Positions 22,297 to 33,977 of a stretch of 64,000 nucleotides of DNA are shown piece after piece. A program made the position numbers and the translations under genes. The stretch is taken from NCBI RefSeq assembly GCF_014633365.1, contig NC_068347.1:14475655-14539654 (forward strand), given 5' to 3'. Position 1 is the stretch's first letter. Each line of letters starts with the position of its first letter. Below the pieces are notes generated by a model. That model ran no database searches and had not been told where the DNA came from. It worked only from the letters and a program-made list of their open reading frames with translations. Origin of the DNA: Diospyros lotus (Eukaryota; Streptophyta; Magnoliopsida; Ericales; Ebenaceae).

Positions 22297-24455
22297 GTGG
22301 TTGGAGCATCAAGTGGAAGATGTTTGGAGAAATGTTGTCGAAGGTTGATCGAAAGGCCTTGGAAGTAGATCCACAATTGACCGAAGACCCTAGGGGTTGG
22401 GTCGAGACTTGGAGGTCTACGGTGATGGACATGGAGTGCTCGGATATTCCTACTATAGGGAAAGGAAAATATCATGTTTGAGATGATATACCGTAAGAGA
22501 TATACGGGTCGAGCAATGAAGAGTCAAATGCCCAAGTGTGGGTATTGGTATCAAGAACCCGAATGTGGAAATTTGGAGGTTCATGAGGCATTCTAAAGAT
22601 AAAGTTCCCTACGATTGAAGTGTCGAGGCTTGTGTGGGGACACAAGGCCGAGTCATGATAAGGGTCATGATGGGACAAGGAGAGCCCGAGGTATAGCTAA
22701 TCCAAGGAGGGATTAGTGGACCAACCTATGTTGAGGAGATGTATAAGCCCGTATGAGGGAATGGAATGGTTCCCGTAGAAGTGACGTGCTAAGGGTTGCG
22801 TGCTTAAACTAGGGTGAACTGAGGTTGAAATTAGCTCGAAACCCAAAAAAAGAAGTCGTCAACAGGTTGTGTGACGAGCTCCGGGAATGGAGCAAGCTAA
22901 AGTTGCTTGTAGAGAGACTCTAGGTGGAGCGAGCATGTGAAGCTTATGCCAGTCATGGCCAGAGTAGGCGTGACGTTGATGGCTTGCAAAAAGACTCCGA
23001 GAGGAGTCAGGTGTGTGTTATGCCTGAGGGATGCTTATGGTCCGAAGTGATCGTATGGTTATGGAGATCCTGGATGGGACGTGCCTAGGGTGTGAGGGGA
23101 CCCTAGTTGGTTTCATGAAGAAACAATAATTATCCTAAGAAAGGATAGGTGTGTGGCAAATGGACCCTAATGGGTGTTTGTACGAAATGGAACTCCCAAG
23201 TGAGTCGAGCTGGAATCCAAGGGGATTCAAATTTGGGATAAAGGAATTGGGCATGAGTAGATATGCACGTGAGAGCCATGGGATTGGAAGTCCTGGTTGA
23301 GATAGGCCAAGTGACCGTTCCTGTGAATGATGGATGAGGGGCCAATTAAAACTCTCATTGACACTTGGGGTCAGGCGAGACGCCTAAGGTCGGGAGATGA
23401 GAAGGTGAATAGACCCTCATTATGATGCCTGGGTCGAGATGACGCCTAAGGTTATGAGACCCTTGATGGGAGACGAGGAGGTCCCTAGTGAAGGGTATGA
23501 ACGGTGTGGGCTGAAGGTAGCTAATCGTAGCGACAGGACACCCGTGGGCTATGAGCGCACAAGAAATGCCAACTTCGGATGCCAAGTGGGCAGGGTCATG
23601 TGAACAAGGTGAAAACCCAGGAATTTTAATTCCAAGTCAAGGAAACCCGAGCGAGGCATGTGGAAGGCCAGGCCGGGCGTAGTGACTGAATACATACGTG
23701 AGTGTGCAAGGAGAGGCGAGAGGTCTCAATTTACCTAGAGGGTAATGCAAGGCGCTCCATGGTTATGGGAGCAGGAGCTTGAGGTAGGCTCAGCGTGTCG
23801 GTTGTGGACTGAGAGATCATTGATAACCAAGCTTTTGGAATGAGCTAGGTGATGAAATAAATCATGATGGTTTGAGTTCATTAGCATGGAAAGTTGGAGC
23901 TTCCAAATGTTGAATGAGGGCCGTGAGATGTGATCTTGTGGGGTAAGATCATGAAGCCTCAAGATGTGAAGTGGGTGGAGAGTCTCTTAAGTGATAAGAG
24001 ATGTAGGATCCTGAGGAGCGGGACTCAGGGTACGAGCTTGAGGTTATCAAGGCAAGGATAACCAAGCGAGATAGCTCGGGTAAGGTGGTGGCAGAACCAT
24101 CGTAGCTCGAGGGGCCTTAAATAGCTTTGATGCTATGGGTGCATAGCTCGGTGTGACGGATCTGATACTACGGACCGTGTGGCAAAGGACTAATGAGTTG
24201 GCTCGTGTTGAGGGCAAGTGGCCCGTGGGCCTGAGCGATTTAGTGAACTGCAGGTGACGGTCGGATATCGAAGATCCGGAGCAGCACCTTAGGAAATTTG
24301 GTCAAGAGAGATCGAGAATCTCCTGTAGAGGATACGACATATAGAGTAGTCCTAAAGAGGAATCGCGGAGCGCGTTAGGGAATCCGATAGATTGCTGTCG
24401 AGTAGGATGCCTGGTTAGGAAAATGGCTGCAAGCGTGGTGTAGTAGTCATACCGT

Positions 24456-25262
24456 ATATCTCTTACGGTATATCATCTCAAACATGATATTTTCCTTTCC
24501 CTATAGTAGGAATATCCGAGCACTCCATCTCCATCACCGTAGACCTCCAAGTCTCGACCCAACCCCTAGGGTCTTCGGTCAATTATGGATCTACTTCCAA
24601 GGCCTTTCGATCAACCTTCGACCACATTTCTCCAAACATCTTCCACTTGATGCTCCAACCACTCTCTGATACCAATCTGTAACGCCCCGCTCCCACTTAC
24701 GGGAGTTACTCGTGAACAATTGCCCGAACTGTTCACCTGCCCGGTCTGAGATGAAGGGCGGACTATGTTTCAAGAAGAAACGCCCTAGGTGGGAACTAGG
24801 CTTCGTCTGGCCCTTCGCTTACCCAGGATCCATAAACACCCTAGGACCTCGCGAGTTTCTTATGAATGAAGAAATAACCCGCTACACCGCCCAAGGGCTT
24901 CAAGATGCTTCTTAACACCGGGCTAGACTAAGGGGAAAACTCATACTCAGAAAAATCCTCCAATTTTTCCAACATTTCATCGCTCGAGGACTCCTTTAGG
25001 GATTTTATAATTTCTTCTATAGCCCAAAATCTCCCAAAATTGGGCCCTATTATTTCCCCTTTTATTCCCCTAATTTTTGAAAATTTTCCCCTTTTTTTTT
25101 TCGCGCGCGGGCCCCAAGGCCGGCTGGGCCCGGCCGCGCGGGCCTGGGGCGGCCGCGGCCCGCGGCCACGCGGGCTGGCCCAGCAGCGGCCGCACGGGCC
25201 GGCCGCGCACGCTGGCCGCGCAGCCGTGCGCCTGCCGCGCGCGCCTGCGCCCCCTGCTGCCT
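24456..25262 (-). repeat. Inverted copy of B1 5' LTR end plus leader
   Basis: The reverse complement of about 21680-22507: first the early internal region, then the PBS (reverse), the LTR terminus TGTAACGCCCCGCTCCC (from 24680), the 17-nt hairpin (24784-24800) and the GC island, stopping at CTGCTGCCTGCT. It is nearly identical to the source. The left junction falls in the CCGT arm of the hairpin at 22491-22507, with four bases shared by both sides. The right junction is inside the GC-island flank. It can form a foldback of about 800 bases with the 5' LTR end. Confidence 0.9.
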
Positions 25263-25270
25263 GCTCGTCA

Positions 25271-26241
25271 CCCAGTGAAGGGTATGAACGGTGTGGGCCG
25301 AAGGTAGCTAATCGTAGCGATAGGACACCCGTGGGCTACGAGCGCACAAGAAATGCCAACTTCGGATGCCAAGTGGGCAGGGGCATGTGAACAAGGTGAA
25401 AACCCAGGAATTTTAATTCCAAGTCAAGGAAACCCGAGCGAGGCGTGTGGAAGGTCAGGACGGGCGTAGTGACTGAATACATACGTGAGTGTGCAAGGAG
25501 AGGCGAGAGGTCTCAATTTACCTAGAGGGTAATGCAAGGCGCTCCATGGTTATGGGAGCAGGAGCTTGAGGTAGGCTCAGCGTGTCGGTTGTGGACTGAG
25601 AGATCATTGATAACCAAGCTTTTGGAATGAGCTAGGTGATGAAATAAATCATGATGGTTTGAGTTCATTAGCATGGAAAGTTGGAGCTTCCAAATGTTGA
25701 ATGAGGGCCGTGAGATGTGATCTTGTGGGGTAAGATCATGAGGCCTCAAGATGTGAAGTGGGTGGAGAGTCTCTTAAGTGATAAGAGATGTAGGATCCTG
25801 AGGAGCGGGACTCAGGGTACGAGCTTGAGGTTATCAAGGCAAGGATAACCAAGCGAGATGGCTCGGGTAAGGTGGTGGCAGAACCATCGTAGCTCGAGGG
25901 GCCTTAAATAGCTTTGATGCTATGGGTGCAAAGCTCGGTGTGACGAATCTGATACTACGGACCGTGTGGCAGAGGACTAATGAGTTGGCTCGTGTTGAGG
26001 GCAAGTGGCCCGTGGGCCTGAGCGATTTAGTGAACTGCAGGTGACGGTCGGATATCGAAGATCCGGAGCAGCACCTTAGGAAATTTGGTCAAGATAGATC
26101 GAGAATCTCCTGTAGAGGATACGACATATAGAGTAGTCCTAAAGAGGAATCGCGGAGCGTGTTAGGGAATCCGATAGATTGCTGTCGAGTAGGACGCCTG
26201 GTTAGGAAAATGGCTGCAAGCGTGGTGTAGTAGTCATACCG
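25271..26241 (+). repeat. Second copy of a duplicated internal segment of B1
   Basis: A direct repeat of 23485-24455 with a handful of substitutions (from AGTGAAGGGTATGAACGG to GTAGTAGTCATACCGT). The two copies bracket the inverted segment 24456-25262. After the second copy the sequence continues uniquely (GTTCGATATTAG), so this second copy is probably the original context and the first is joined to the inverted insert. Confidence 0.9.
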
Positions 26242-29200
26242 TGTTCGATATTAGAGGTGTGACTGGAAAGTTAAAAGTCACACTACGGGGTGCGAATAGA
26301 TCAGAGTGGGACCTGAGCTATGCTGTAGGAAACTGTTGTTGGGCCAGTGTAAGGGACAACACAGTAAAAGTGATTGGGTGTTGACTCTCCGAAGCACAAG
26401 GCAACACGATGGGGAGCCAGTGTTGGGCCAGTGTATGGGAGTGACCCGATGATGGTGACAAGGTGTTGGTGCGCCTAAAGCACAGGGCAACACAGTGACT
26501 ATGCAGATGGTCAGGGACTGAAGATCGGTGAGACGTTTGAGAGAGAAACCCGGGGAAAAGAAACGGGTCTAGCGTGGGAATAATGCTATGGTTGATGCCT
26601 ACCAGTGACGGGTCTAATGCTATGGACCACTGGATGCAGACGGTTAGTCCACAGGAGGGACTGCAGCCCTCCACGTGAAGTAACCTGTCTGTAGTGGAGA
26701 CGATTAGACACCGAAGACCTGGGGTATACTGTAGGTTATGCCTAAGCTAGACCTAAAATTCCGTAAGGGTTGAAGTATGGTGGTAGTGTTGTGGGTGTCA
26801 AGGCAGCAAGAAAGTTTGTGAATCAAGGGAGTGATATCTTGTGGTGTGATAACAAGAGGTGTGGCGACGCTCCTTGCTAAAGGATGCTAATATAGTTGTG
26901 GTTAAAATTGATCACAGTGATCTGGTAAGTTGGGATAATGTACCCAGTGTGATCTTGCAGTAATGTATGAAGATGGGATTGATTGGTAGAGTTGGTGAAT
27001 GGCTCGAGAATGATGCGTAAGTGTCGTGGAGGGCGAGACTTACGAAATGGAAGCCAACCATCAGATAGGGAAATTAAAACGTGTGGAGGTTTCAAATAAA
27101 GCAATCTCTAATCAAATGATGTGAGTTGTGGTAGGCTGAACGTGCGGCTAAGGCACAATTTGAAATCTGTGAAGGTGTACGATTGCACATTCTGGTGTTA
27201 GTCTTGGTTGTGTCGATGCGAAATGAGGAAGTGTCCTCATGTGGCACTGGAAGGGTTTCCAGTTGATGACACACGAGAAATTGCCAGGTGGTAGCACCGG
27301 ATGGCAATAATGGAGCGAGATGCTCGAGGGCGGTGAGGTAAAGCCCTGTTGGTACCGTGCATGCCTTTAGTAGAAAGGTTCAGTTGGTCCTGGTGGTTAG
27401 ACCATGCAAATTGTGAGAAAGAGATGCAAGGTGATGAAAGATGGTTGGTCAGAGAAGAAATGTGCCACTCAGAGGAGTGTGGCTTTGGAATGAGAGCTAT
27501 CAATGGTAGTGGAATTGTGGTTAGTGTAGAACTCGAGATGTTCTCCCAAGAAAAGTTGCACATGAGGCAACAATGTGAGATAAACTTCCTAAGGCGCTAC
27601 AACTCTATCAGGAAAGGTCACCCGGGGAAAGGCCAGCGTAATGGCAAGTGCCTGAGTAGGAAGGTGAGTCCTACGGCATCCAATGGAAGTGTGAATTCCA
27701 CAGGAGTGGCAGGGGTGATTTCCAGTGACTGGAGTTTAAATCGAAGTGGTAATCGATGATTGCAAGTACAGTGCCTAGAGGAAGGTTATGTGGGTTGTGA
27801 GCCGAGCGATCCGGTTAGAGTTAATCGAGTTGGTTAGATGGAAGTTGAGGCGAATTTAAGATGTCGCCAATGGGTAAAGAGAGCTCGAAGAAAGAGCTGA
27901 TGGGACGAGATGGGTTTCCAGTAGTGGTGTTGAGGTGATGAAATCACCTAATGGCTGTGAGTGATGCAGTTGAAGGGATGCCTTGGAGTGTGAGCAATTG
28001 ATAAAAATTAACCTCGCGTCTAAGGTTAATGGTTGTGAAAAGAAATCGGCTAGTGAAGCTGTTGTGGTGTAGAGCCATATGGTTGCTCACCGAGAGGTGT
28101 TAGTTAGCTGTGGTAAAGTGTATAAGAAATCCGGGAGAAGCCAAAGTCTCTCAGGGATTTAGCTAGATGCTAGATGTATAAAAGGTGAGGTGAAGAAGGT
28201 GACCTAAGAGTAGGGTCGTGCTGGTTGTGGTGACCAGTGAGATTCAAAGAGCAGCAAGTCCTTGCGATAGCATGGTGGTGTCGTCATTGCGGTTAGGGAA
28301 AAGAAGTGGTCAGGAAGGTCAAAGGTAACCATCGTGCATGGTAAGACCTTGAAACCGAGTGCGAATGGCCATGAAAGCTGGTATCAGTGAATTTTGGAAT
28401 GCAATGATCGTGGGAAAAAAAAAAAATTCGTTGCTATCATAGTGATGTCCTTGCTAAGGAGGACAAGAGGAACCATTATGCATGGTTTAAATCAGGTGTC
28501 TATTACGGGTTGAGAATGAACCTGATGTATGATGACTGAAAGTTCGTGCCTCAAGAGTAAGAGGCTTTGTTGAGAAATGGGGAGATTTGAAAGGTCCTAA
28601 TGAAATTGAAGCTGGGCGAGAAAATTTGGCTAGAAGACCACTACAAGAGTGGGGGTGTAACCATGATAGCTTGTTGTGGTGGGGACCAAAGGCACGAGTC
28701 ATCCTACAGGTGCGATGCATAAGTGATTGTGCAGATGGTAATAAGCCAATCACTCGTGCCACGCACCGTGGGTGATGACGAGGGCTGATTAAAGGTTCCA
28801 CGACCCTAAGCGCAATGGTAGGATCCTGGACTCGTGGTAGGGTAAGTAGCCAAGGTAAGGCCTAGCATGGGAACATGATTGTAAAGGTTGGAACGGGGTG
28901 AAGAATTGAAGAGGGGTTGCTCAGTGAAGAGTTCCCTTGTATGGGTAAGAGACCCTTACTAGCATGTGATATCGGCTAGTAAGTATTGTTGTGTGCTTAA
29001 TGCGAAGAACTCTTGGTTGGGAAAAGGTTGTGACCCGAGCATACTTAGGCTCGAGGTGAGATTGAAATGGTGCATACGTCGCCAAGCTCGATGTGAACTC
29101 GGGCAATACACAGGGTTGAACTGTGTAATTACCTAGCATGGTGTTAGGTATGTTGATTTCACGTAATTATATCGAAAATGAGGGTCGGCTGGTCAAGGTA

Positions 29201-29851
29201 GAAGACCATGTATGAAATGGTCGAAGTTGGCAAGGTGGGCTAAATAGGTGCTTCCCATGTAGTGCTAGCACGATAAGTCGATCGGTAATGAGAGGTTGCC
29301 ATGAGGATCAACTTAGGCTATGCGTGCGTGTGATAATGGCGGTATGCCATGATGAATGGATGTCAGAGTGTCTTGTGGGCACTAAAAGAGACATTGCGGT
29401 GGATGATCAGTGCTAAAACGTTGCTGGTTGGACCAGCGTAAAATCGTGGCCATGTGATTTGGCGGTGTGAAACGTTGCCGTGTGTGATCGGCGTAAAACC
29501 GTGGTAGACTGATCAGTGAAGCAATGTCAGTGAGAGTTGTTTGATTGATGGAAAATGGGAAGTGGACAGCAAAGTGATGCTTCGCGATAGAGAAAATCCA
29601 TCTGTAGATGGATAGCGTTGCAATAAAGCGATACCAGCGACCAAAGGTGCAGCTTGGCTGGAGGCCAGAGCGGTATTCGATCGGTGAATGTCCTCGAGAG
29701 TCGGAGGATCAAAAGCCTAAAGCAAAGCCTTGAGGTAGGTGTAACCCAAGGTAAATGTGAGAAATGAATAGGCTATGAGGTTCTCGAGCACAAGAATTTA
29801 CTATGTAGCCTGAGAATGCGATTATCTTAGGCAGGAGATTATGGTAAGGTG

Positions 29852-29884
29852 AATTTCGAGGACGAAATTCTTTTGAGGGTGGAA
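29852..29884 (+). other. B1 3' end: palindrome and polypurine tract
   Basis: AATTTCGAGGACGAAATT (29852-29869) is an inverted repeat found just before the 3' LTR of many plant chromoviruses. TTTTGAGGGTGGAA (29871-29884), directly before the LTR, serves as the plus-strand primer. Their presence ties this non-coding element to Tekay/Del-type Gypsy relatives. Confidence 0.8.
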
Positions 29885-32468
29885 TGTAACACCCGGTGTA
29901 ACCGGTGTTAAGAGAACAGGAAAGGAAGTAAGAAAAATTCCAAAAATGCCCTTGAGAAGGTGTTGAATCCTTGAGATTGAGGGTGCCCTATGAGAGGGAC
30001 ATTTTGGTAATTTGGATAGCAAAGTCCAATAAAAGGGTAATTTGGTACATTGGAGATAATTCCAAGGTGGAATTGAATATGGAAGTGAATTAGTTCCCAT
30101 TTTTCATTATGTGGAAATAAATGGGATTGAAAATTCACAAAGGGTGTTTTGGTAATTTTGGAGAGAAATTTCATAAAGGAATTAATTATGAGAAAAGGAG
30201 GAAATTAATTATGGGAGTGGAAATAATTAATTGGTAAATTATGTTTATAATTAATGGATGGGTGAGATGGAAGACTTGGAAGCCAAGTTTGTGTCTTAGA
30301 GTGACACTTGGCATGGTCTTATTCAAGCAAAATTAAAGGATTTAAATAAACCAAAAAGAATGGAAAAGATGAGCCATTTAGCCCATGTGAGTGTAATGAT
30401 TTTGTTGCAATAAAAAAAATTGCAAATGAAAAGAAAATGGTCAAGCATTAATGGGGGAAAATGGGAAATTAAAATAAATGGGAAAGAAAAGCATTTATGT
30501 CTCTCCAAGTTGTCTTTCATATTTAATGTGGTGAAATTAGTCCCAACTAAATAAATGAGAAATGGGATATTTATGGGATTTGAAGACTTGATCCAATGGT
30601 GGAAAATTAGTCTTGAAATTGGAATTTATCTAATGGTAGAGATTTAAGGCTTTATGTTGGCATGGATTGCCAAATGGGATGTAAGGATCCAATAGAAGAA
30701 TGAAATGGATGGTGGAGATTGGATCTCCAAAGAAGTCCATGGCTAGGATTCATTCTTGAGAAACACATGGATTGTGTTAATTTGGATGGTGGGGATTTAG
30801 TCTTCCAAAATGCATCAAGGGTTGAGATTAAAGAAGACTAAGGGCTATGGATTGTGCTTCTTCCAATGGTCAAGATTTATTCTCAAAAGTAAAGGAGAAA
30901 TGAAAGGCTAGGATCAAGTCTTGCAATTGGGAATATCAAGGCTAGGAAAATAAATCAAAAAGAAAAGAGAAATGAAAGTGTATAAAAAGGGAAGTGGACC
31001 TTCAAGCTCAAGTTTTTCCATTTGAAGAGTCTTGAGAAAGAAAAGAAAGGAAGATGGAGGAAGTCTCCCTTTTAGCCATTTGAAGGAAATAAAGAGGAAG
31101 GAAGAAGAGAGAAAGAAGAAGAAAAAGGAGAAGAAGAAATCCAAGAAGCCTAGAGGTAAAGGTTACTTAATTTTCTTGTATTTCTCATTTTAAAGGATCT
31201 CTTTATAATCCTAGGTTTGTTTTTCATGTAAGGAGTTTGAGGAAATTAAAGGAAGTGATTTTGGAGGCTTGAAGTTGTTGGAAACTTGAAGATCCATGGA
31301 GTATTAAGGTAAGGGGAAAGCCCCAAGTGGATGGTGGCTAGCATGACTTTTGTATGCATTTTAACATTTTGTGCTTGCTTTGCATATGCTTGTGTGTATG
31401 AGACTCATGGCCATGAAATTGTGTGTTGGGATGGGAATGTTGAAGCCTTTAACCTTGAGGGTTGAGGCATTGAAACCCTAGGCACTTGCATATGGCATTG
31501 GCATCTATATTGTTAATTTCCATACTTTATGTCATTGCACCCTTATTGAGCTCTTGGAGCTCATGAGGTTTATTTGACCTCTTGTAGGTATTGAAGCATG
31601 CTATGGAAAGGTTTGGCAAGAGAAGGAGGCTTGAGCATGAAGACATTTGAATATTTTTTCTAAATGTTGAAATTTTTGCTTAATTTGTATATGCCTTGTG
31701 TAAGGATTTCTTTAAGCCCAAAGGGTACATTTTGATGTGTATATATGGAAAGGAAATTCTGGAGAATTTGGGCATTTTTGGGTGTTGGAAAGTTGGAACT
31801 TCAAAAAAAAAAGAGAGTTGCTGGAAAAAAATTGGGGGGCAGCAGGTTAGCAGGCAGTAGGGGGCGCGGGCGCGCGCGGCGGCGCGCGACCGCGCAAGCG
31901 CGTGCGGGGGCGCGCACGGCCGCGCGGCCGGCCCGTGCGGCCGCTGCTAGGCCAGCCCGCGTGGCCGCGGGCCGCGGCCGCCCCAGGCCTGCGCGGCCGG
32001 GCCCAGGGAGGGCCCAGCCGGCCTTGGGGCCCGCGCGCGAAAAAAAAAAGAAAAGGGGAAAAATTTCAAAAATTAGGGGAATAAAAGGGAAAATAATAGG
32101 GCCCAATTTTGGGAGATTTTGGGCTATAGAAGAAATTATAAAATCCCCGAAGGAGTCCTCGAGCGATGAAATGTTGGAAAAATTGGAGGATTTTTCTGAG
32201 TATGAGTTTTCCCCTTAGTCTAGCCCGGTGTTAAGAAGCATCTTGAAGCCCTTGGGCGGTGTAGCGGGTTATTTCTTCATTCATAAGAAACTCGCGAGGT
32301 CCTAGGGTGTTTATGGATCCTGGGTAAGCGAAGGGCCAGACGAAGCCTAGTTCCCACCTAGGGCGTTTCTTCTTGAAACATAGTCCGCCCTTCATCTCAG
32401 ACCGGGCAGGTGAACAGTTCGGGTAATTGTTCACGAGTAACTCCTGTAAGTGGGAGCGGGGCGTTACA
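29885..32468 (+). repeat. B1 3' LTR
   Basis: 2584 bp. Collinear with the 5' LTR and nearly identical except in the GC island. TATA box at 30981-30987, double hairpin at 31547-31581, 17-nt hairpin at 32346-32362. Followed by the ATCCC duplication and the right part of LTR A2. Confidence 0.93.
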
Positions 32469-32766
32469 ATCCCCTCTGACTATTCGGTATTAGCACCCAC
32501 TCGGGCTTATATAGAATTTATTCCGAAAATTATTCCCGTTCGGACTGCTTCTAGCGCCATAAAGCTCGCTTCGAGACGCTCATCAGTCTCATGCCCTCTT
32601 CCCTAGACATCCAAGTCTAGGGGCATTCCCTGCTGTCAATTCGGCAATTTTCATTAATTAATTTCTTGAAGCCGACTCTTGGGCTTCCCGGACCACCCGA
32701 GATCCTTTCAAAATAATAAAAAATTATTTATTTTCAATACCATGTAATACCGGGTATTACACATCT

Positions 32767-33204
32767 GGCATTCAAGACAGATATTGTGAAATTTAAAATC
32801 ACTCCATTATCCATTCCAAGAATGAGACATTCTCTTACTTTAGCGACATCATGTATTTTAAGTTTGAGCTCTATTTTATTATCATCTAGATAATAAAACT
32901 TAAAATACTATCTCATCTCCATTCCACTAAGTAACGGAGGCAACTGCCTATGTGAGGAGGCCATTCTTTTATCTATCCGTCATACTTTATGTTAGAATTT
33001 ATGCACAAAACATAAATTTACACGTATGATATATAACAAATATATGAATAGGAAATCATAAATTTATCATTAAATGATAAAACTTGTACAAGTAAACATG
33101 TTCGGGAAATGATGAATATAATTGTACATTAACATCTACGCAAACCCAGTGTTTTTACATGCCTATCAAAAACTTCCTTTGAGATAGGCTTCGTCAGAGG
33201 ATCT
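32767..33204 (-). pseudogene. Copia-1 RNase H C-terminus and 3' UTR
   Basis: Minus-strand translation of about 33203-33134 gives DPLTKPISKEVFDRHVKTLG, the conserved end of Copia RNase H (the ADPLTKPL...MGI motif). The remaining 370 bases leftward are AT-rich 3' UTR, interrupted by A2 at 32761 and probably continued at 17389. The upstream RNase H and reverse transcriptase are missing, because SIRE LTR sequence begins at 33205. It may be the same element as the gag/integrase at 49-53 kb. That is inferred from strand and order, not proven. Confidence 0.75.
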
Positions 33205-33560
33205 TGTTGGTTCCTAATGATGGAAAATATATCCCAAAAGGGGGGGTGAATTGGGATTTGTATAGATTTTCGATAATTTAAAACTTTGATTGTTGGTAGA
33301 ATACTAGGGTTCGAAATATAGGCTACATGTTTCGAAATAAACCTTTCTGTTAAGTAAGTTTTGAAACCTACAATATATGTTTCTAAATATAGCTCACTAT
33401 TTTACAAGTTTCAAAATATGAAATGTATGTTTCGAAATCTACTTCACTGTTTTGCTTGATTTGAAATAGAACATTCTGGAATTTATGTTTCGAAATGGAA
33501 AGCATGATGTTTCGAAACTTCTTCAAATATAAACTCTTGAACTCAACGATTGATAGGGAT
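33205..33560 (-). repeat. SIRE-like 3' LTR fragment with TTCGAA words
   Basis: Plus-strand TGTTGGTTCCTAATGATGG and the GGGGGGGTGAATTGGGAT block match the LTR at 47635 for about 270 bases and then diverge, so most of this LTR is deleted. The G-run followed by TGAATTGG is characteristic of SIRE/Maximus-type Copia LTR ends. TTTCGAAA words and decayed forms recur every 20-40 bases. Confidence 0.7.
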
Positions 33561-33977
33561 TTATCTAGAGTTTGAATTCCAATAGATTTGGACATGATAC
33601 CAATTGATATTTTCTTTTTGAGAAAGATCCCTTATGAAATGAACTTTGATTTCAATATATTGAGTCATGAAAACCAGAAATTTTGATAGGGCTATAGCAA
33701 TTGTATTGGCACATTTGATTTGGAATATTTTGGGGATTTATGCCATTGCTTGATGTTCCATCCAAAGGATTTGAGCAACTATATATTCACCTTTAGTGAA
33801 GGAGAATGGAATGAAAATTTGCTTTCTTCTAAACAAAGACACTAGGAAATTTCTTATAACTTGACATGGATCTCTAGTGTTCTTTTTAGCCATTTTGCCT
33901 GCAAGATGGAATTTCTTAGGATTGGATTAAAATCTAGCATATAGGCAAACACTAAACATGATATTCATCCTAATAGC
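33561..33977 (-). pseudogene. SIRE-like Copia RNase H (left part)
   Basis: Minus-strand reading in shifting frames gives MFSVCLYARF, FTKGEYIVAQILWMEHQ, IKCANTIAIALSK and QYIEIKVHFIRDLSQKENI. These are the RNase H landmarks of SIRE-type Copia (the EAEY core has decayed to KGEY). The domain is split after GSLLYLVA by the solo LTR at 33978. When that LTR is removed the reading continues smoothly into 35863 onward. Confidence 0.82.

Larger units (their letters stand above)
22297..29851 (+). other. B1 non-coding internal domain
   Basis: About 7.5 kb with no recognisable retroviral protein. The first 1.2 kb is homologous to the internal fragment at 59867-61087, which is attached to a family A LTR, so families A and B share this domain. 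It holds a short hairpin CCGTA-AGAGATA-TACGG (22491-22507), an inverted copy of the element's own 5' region (24456-25262) and a duplicated segment (23485-24455 and 25271-26241). The longest sense frame (27349-27759, 136 residues) has no motif I know. Cis-acting packaging or dimerisation roles are possible but not shown. Confidence 0.75.
19716..32468 (+). mobile_element. Element B1: complete 12.75-kb non-autonomous LTR retrotransposon
   Basis: Two nearly identical LTRs (19716-22281 and 29885-32468) flank a 7.6-kb internal domain. The target duplication ATCCC lies at 19711-19715 and 32469-32473. A tRNA-iMet primer site (22285-22296) and polypurine tract (29871-29884) are in place, so all cis elements for reverse transcription are present. 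I find no gag zinc knuckle, protease, reverse transcriptase, RNase H or integrase motif in any frame of the internal domain. Architecture fits a LARD (large retrotransposon derivative) dependent on a Gypsy partner. By eye the LTRs differ at only about ten places outside the GC island, so the insertion is recent compared with everything around it. Confidence 0.9.
17390..32761 (-). mobile_element. Solo LTR A2 (family A), split by element B1
   Basis: Plus-strand TGTAACGACCCGCTCCCAC starts at 17390 and GGTATTACA ends at 32761, with the target duplication CATCT at 17385-17389 and 32762-32766. The LTR is interrupted at 19715/32474 by the full element B1. Net LTR length is about 2614 bp, the same as A1 and A3. 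The conserved 17-nt hairpin lies at 17497-17513, and the CT/GC-rich leader at about 18720-19340. It is a solo LTR that sits in Copia sequence and was itself the target of B1, so it is older than B1. Confidence 0.92.

Noticed and set aside
22263..22481. Gag start just after the B1 primer site
   Set aside because: The frame begins inside the LTR and runs through the primer site. Its sequence does not resemble any gag, and the region is non-coding in the related copy at 60.8-61.1 kb.
27349..27759. 136-residue frame in the B1 internal domain
   Set aside because: The longest sense frame there, but no recognisable motif and nothing to show coding. Kept as a remark, not as a gene.
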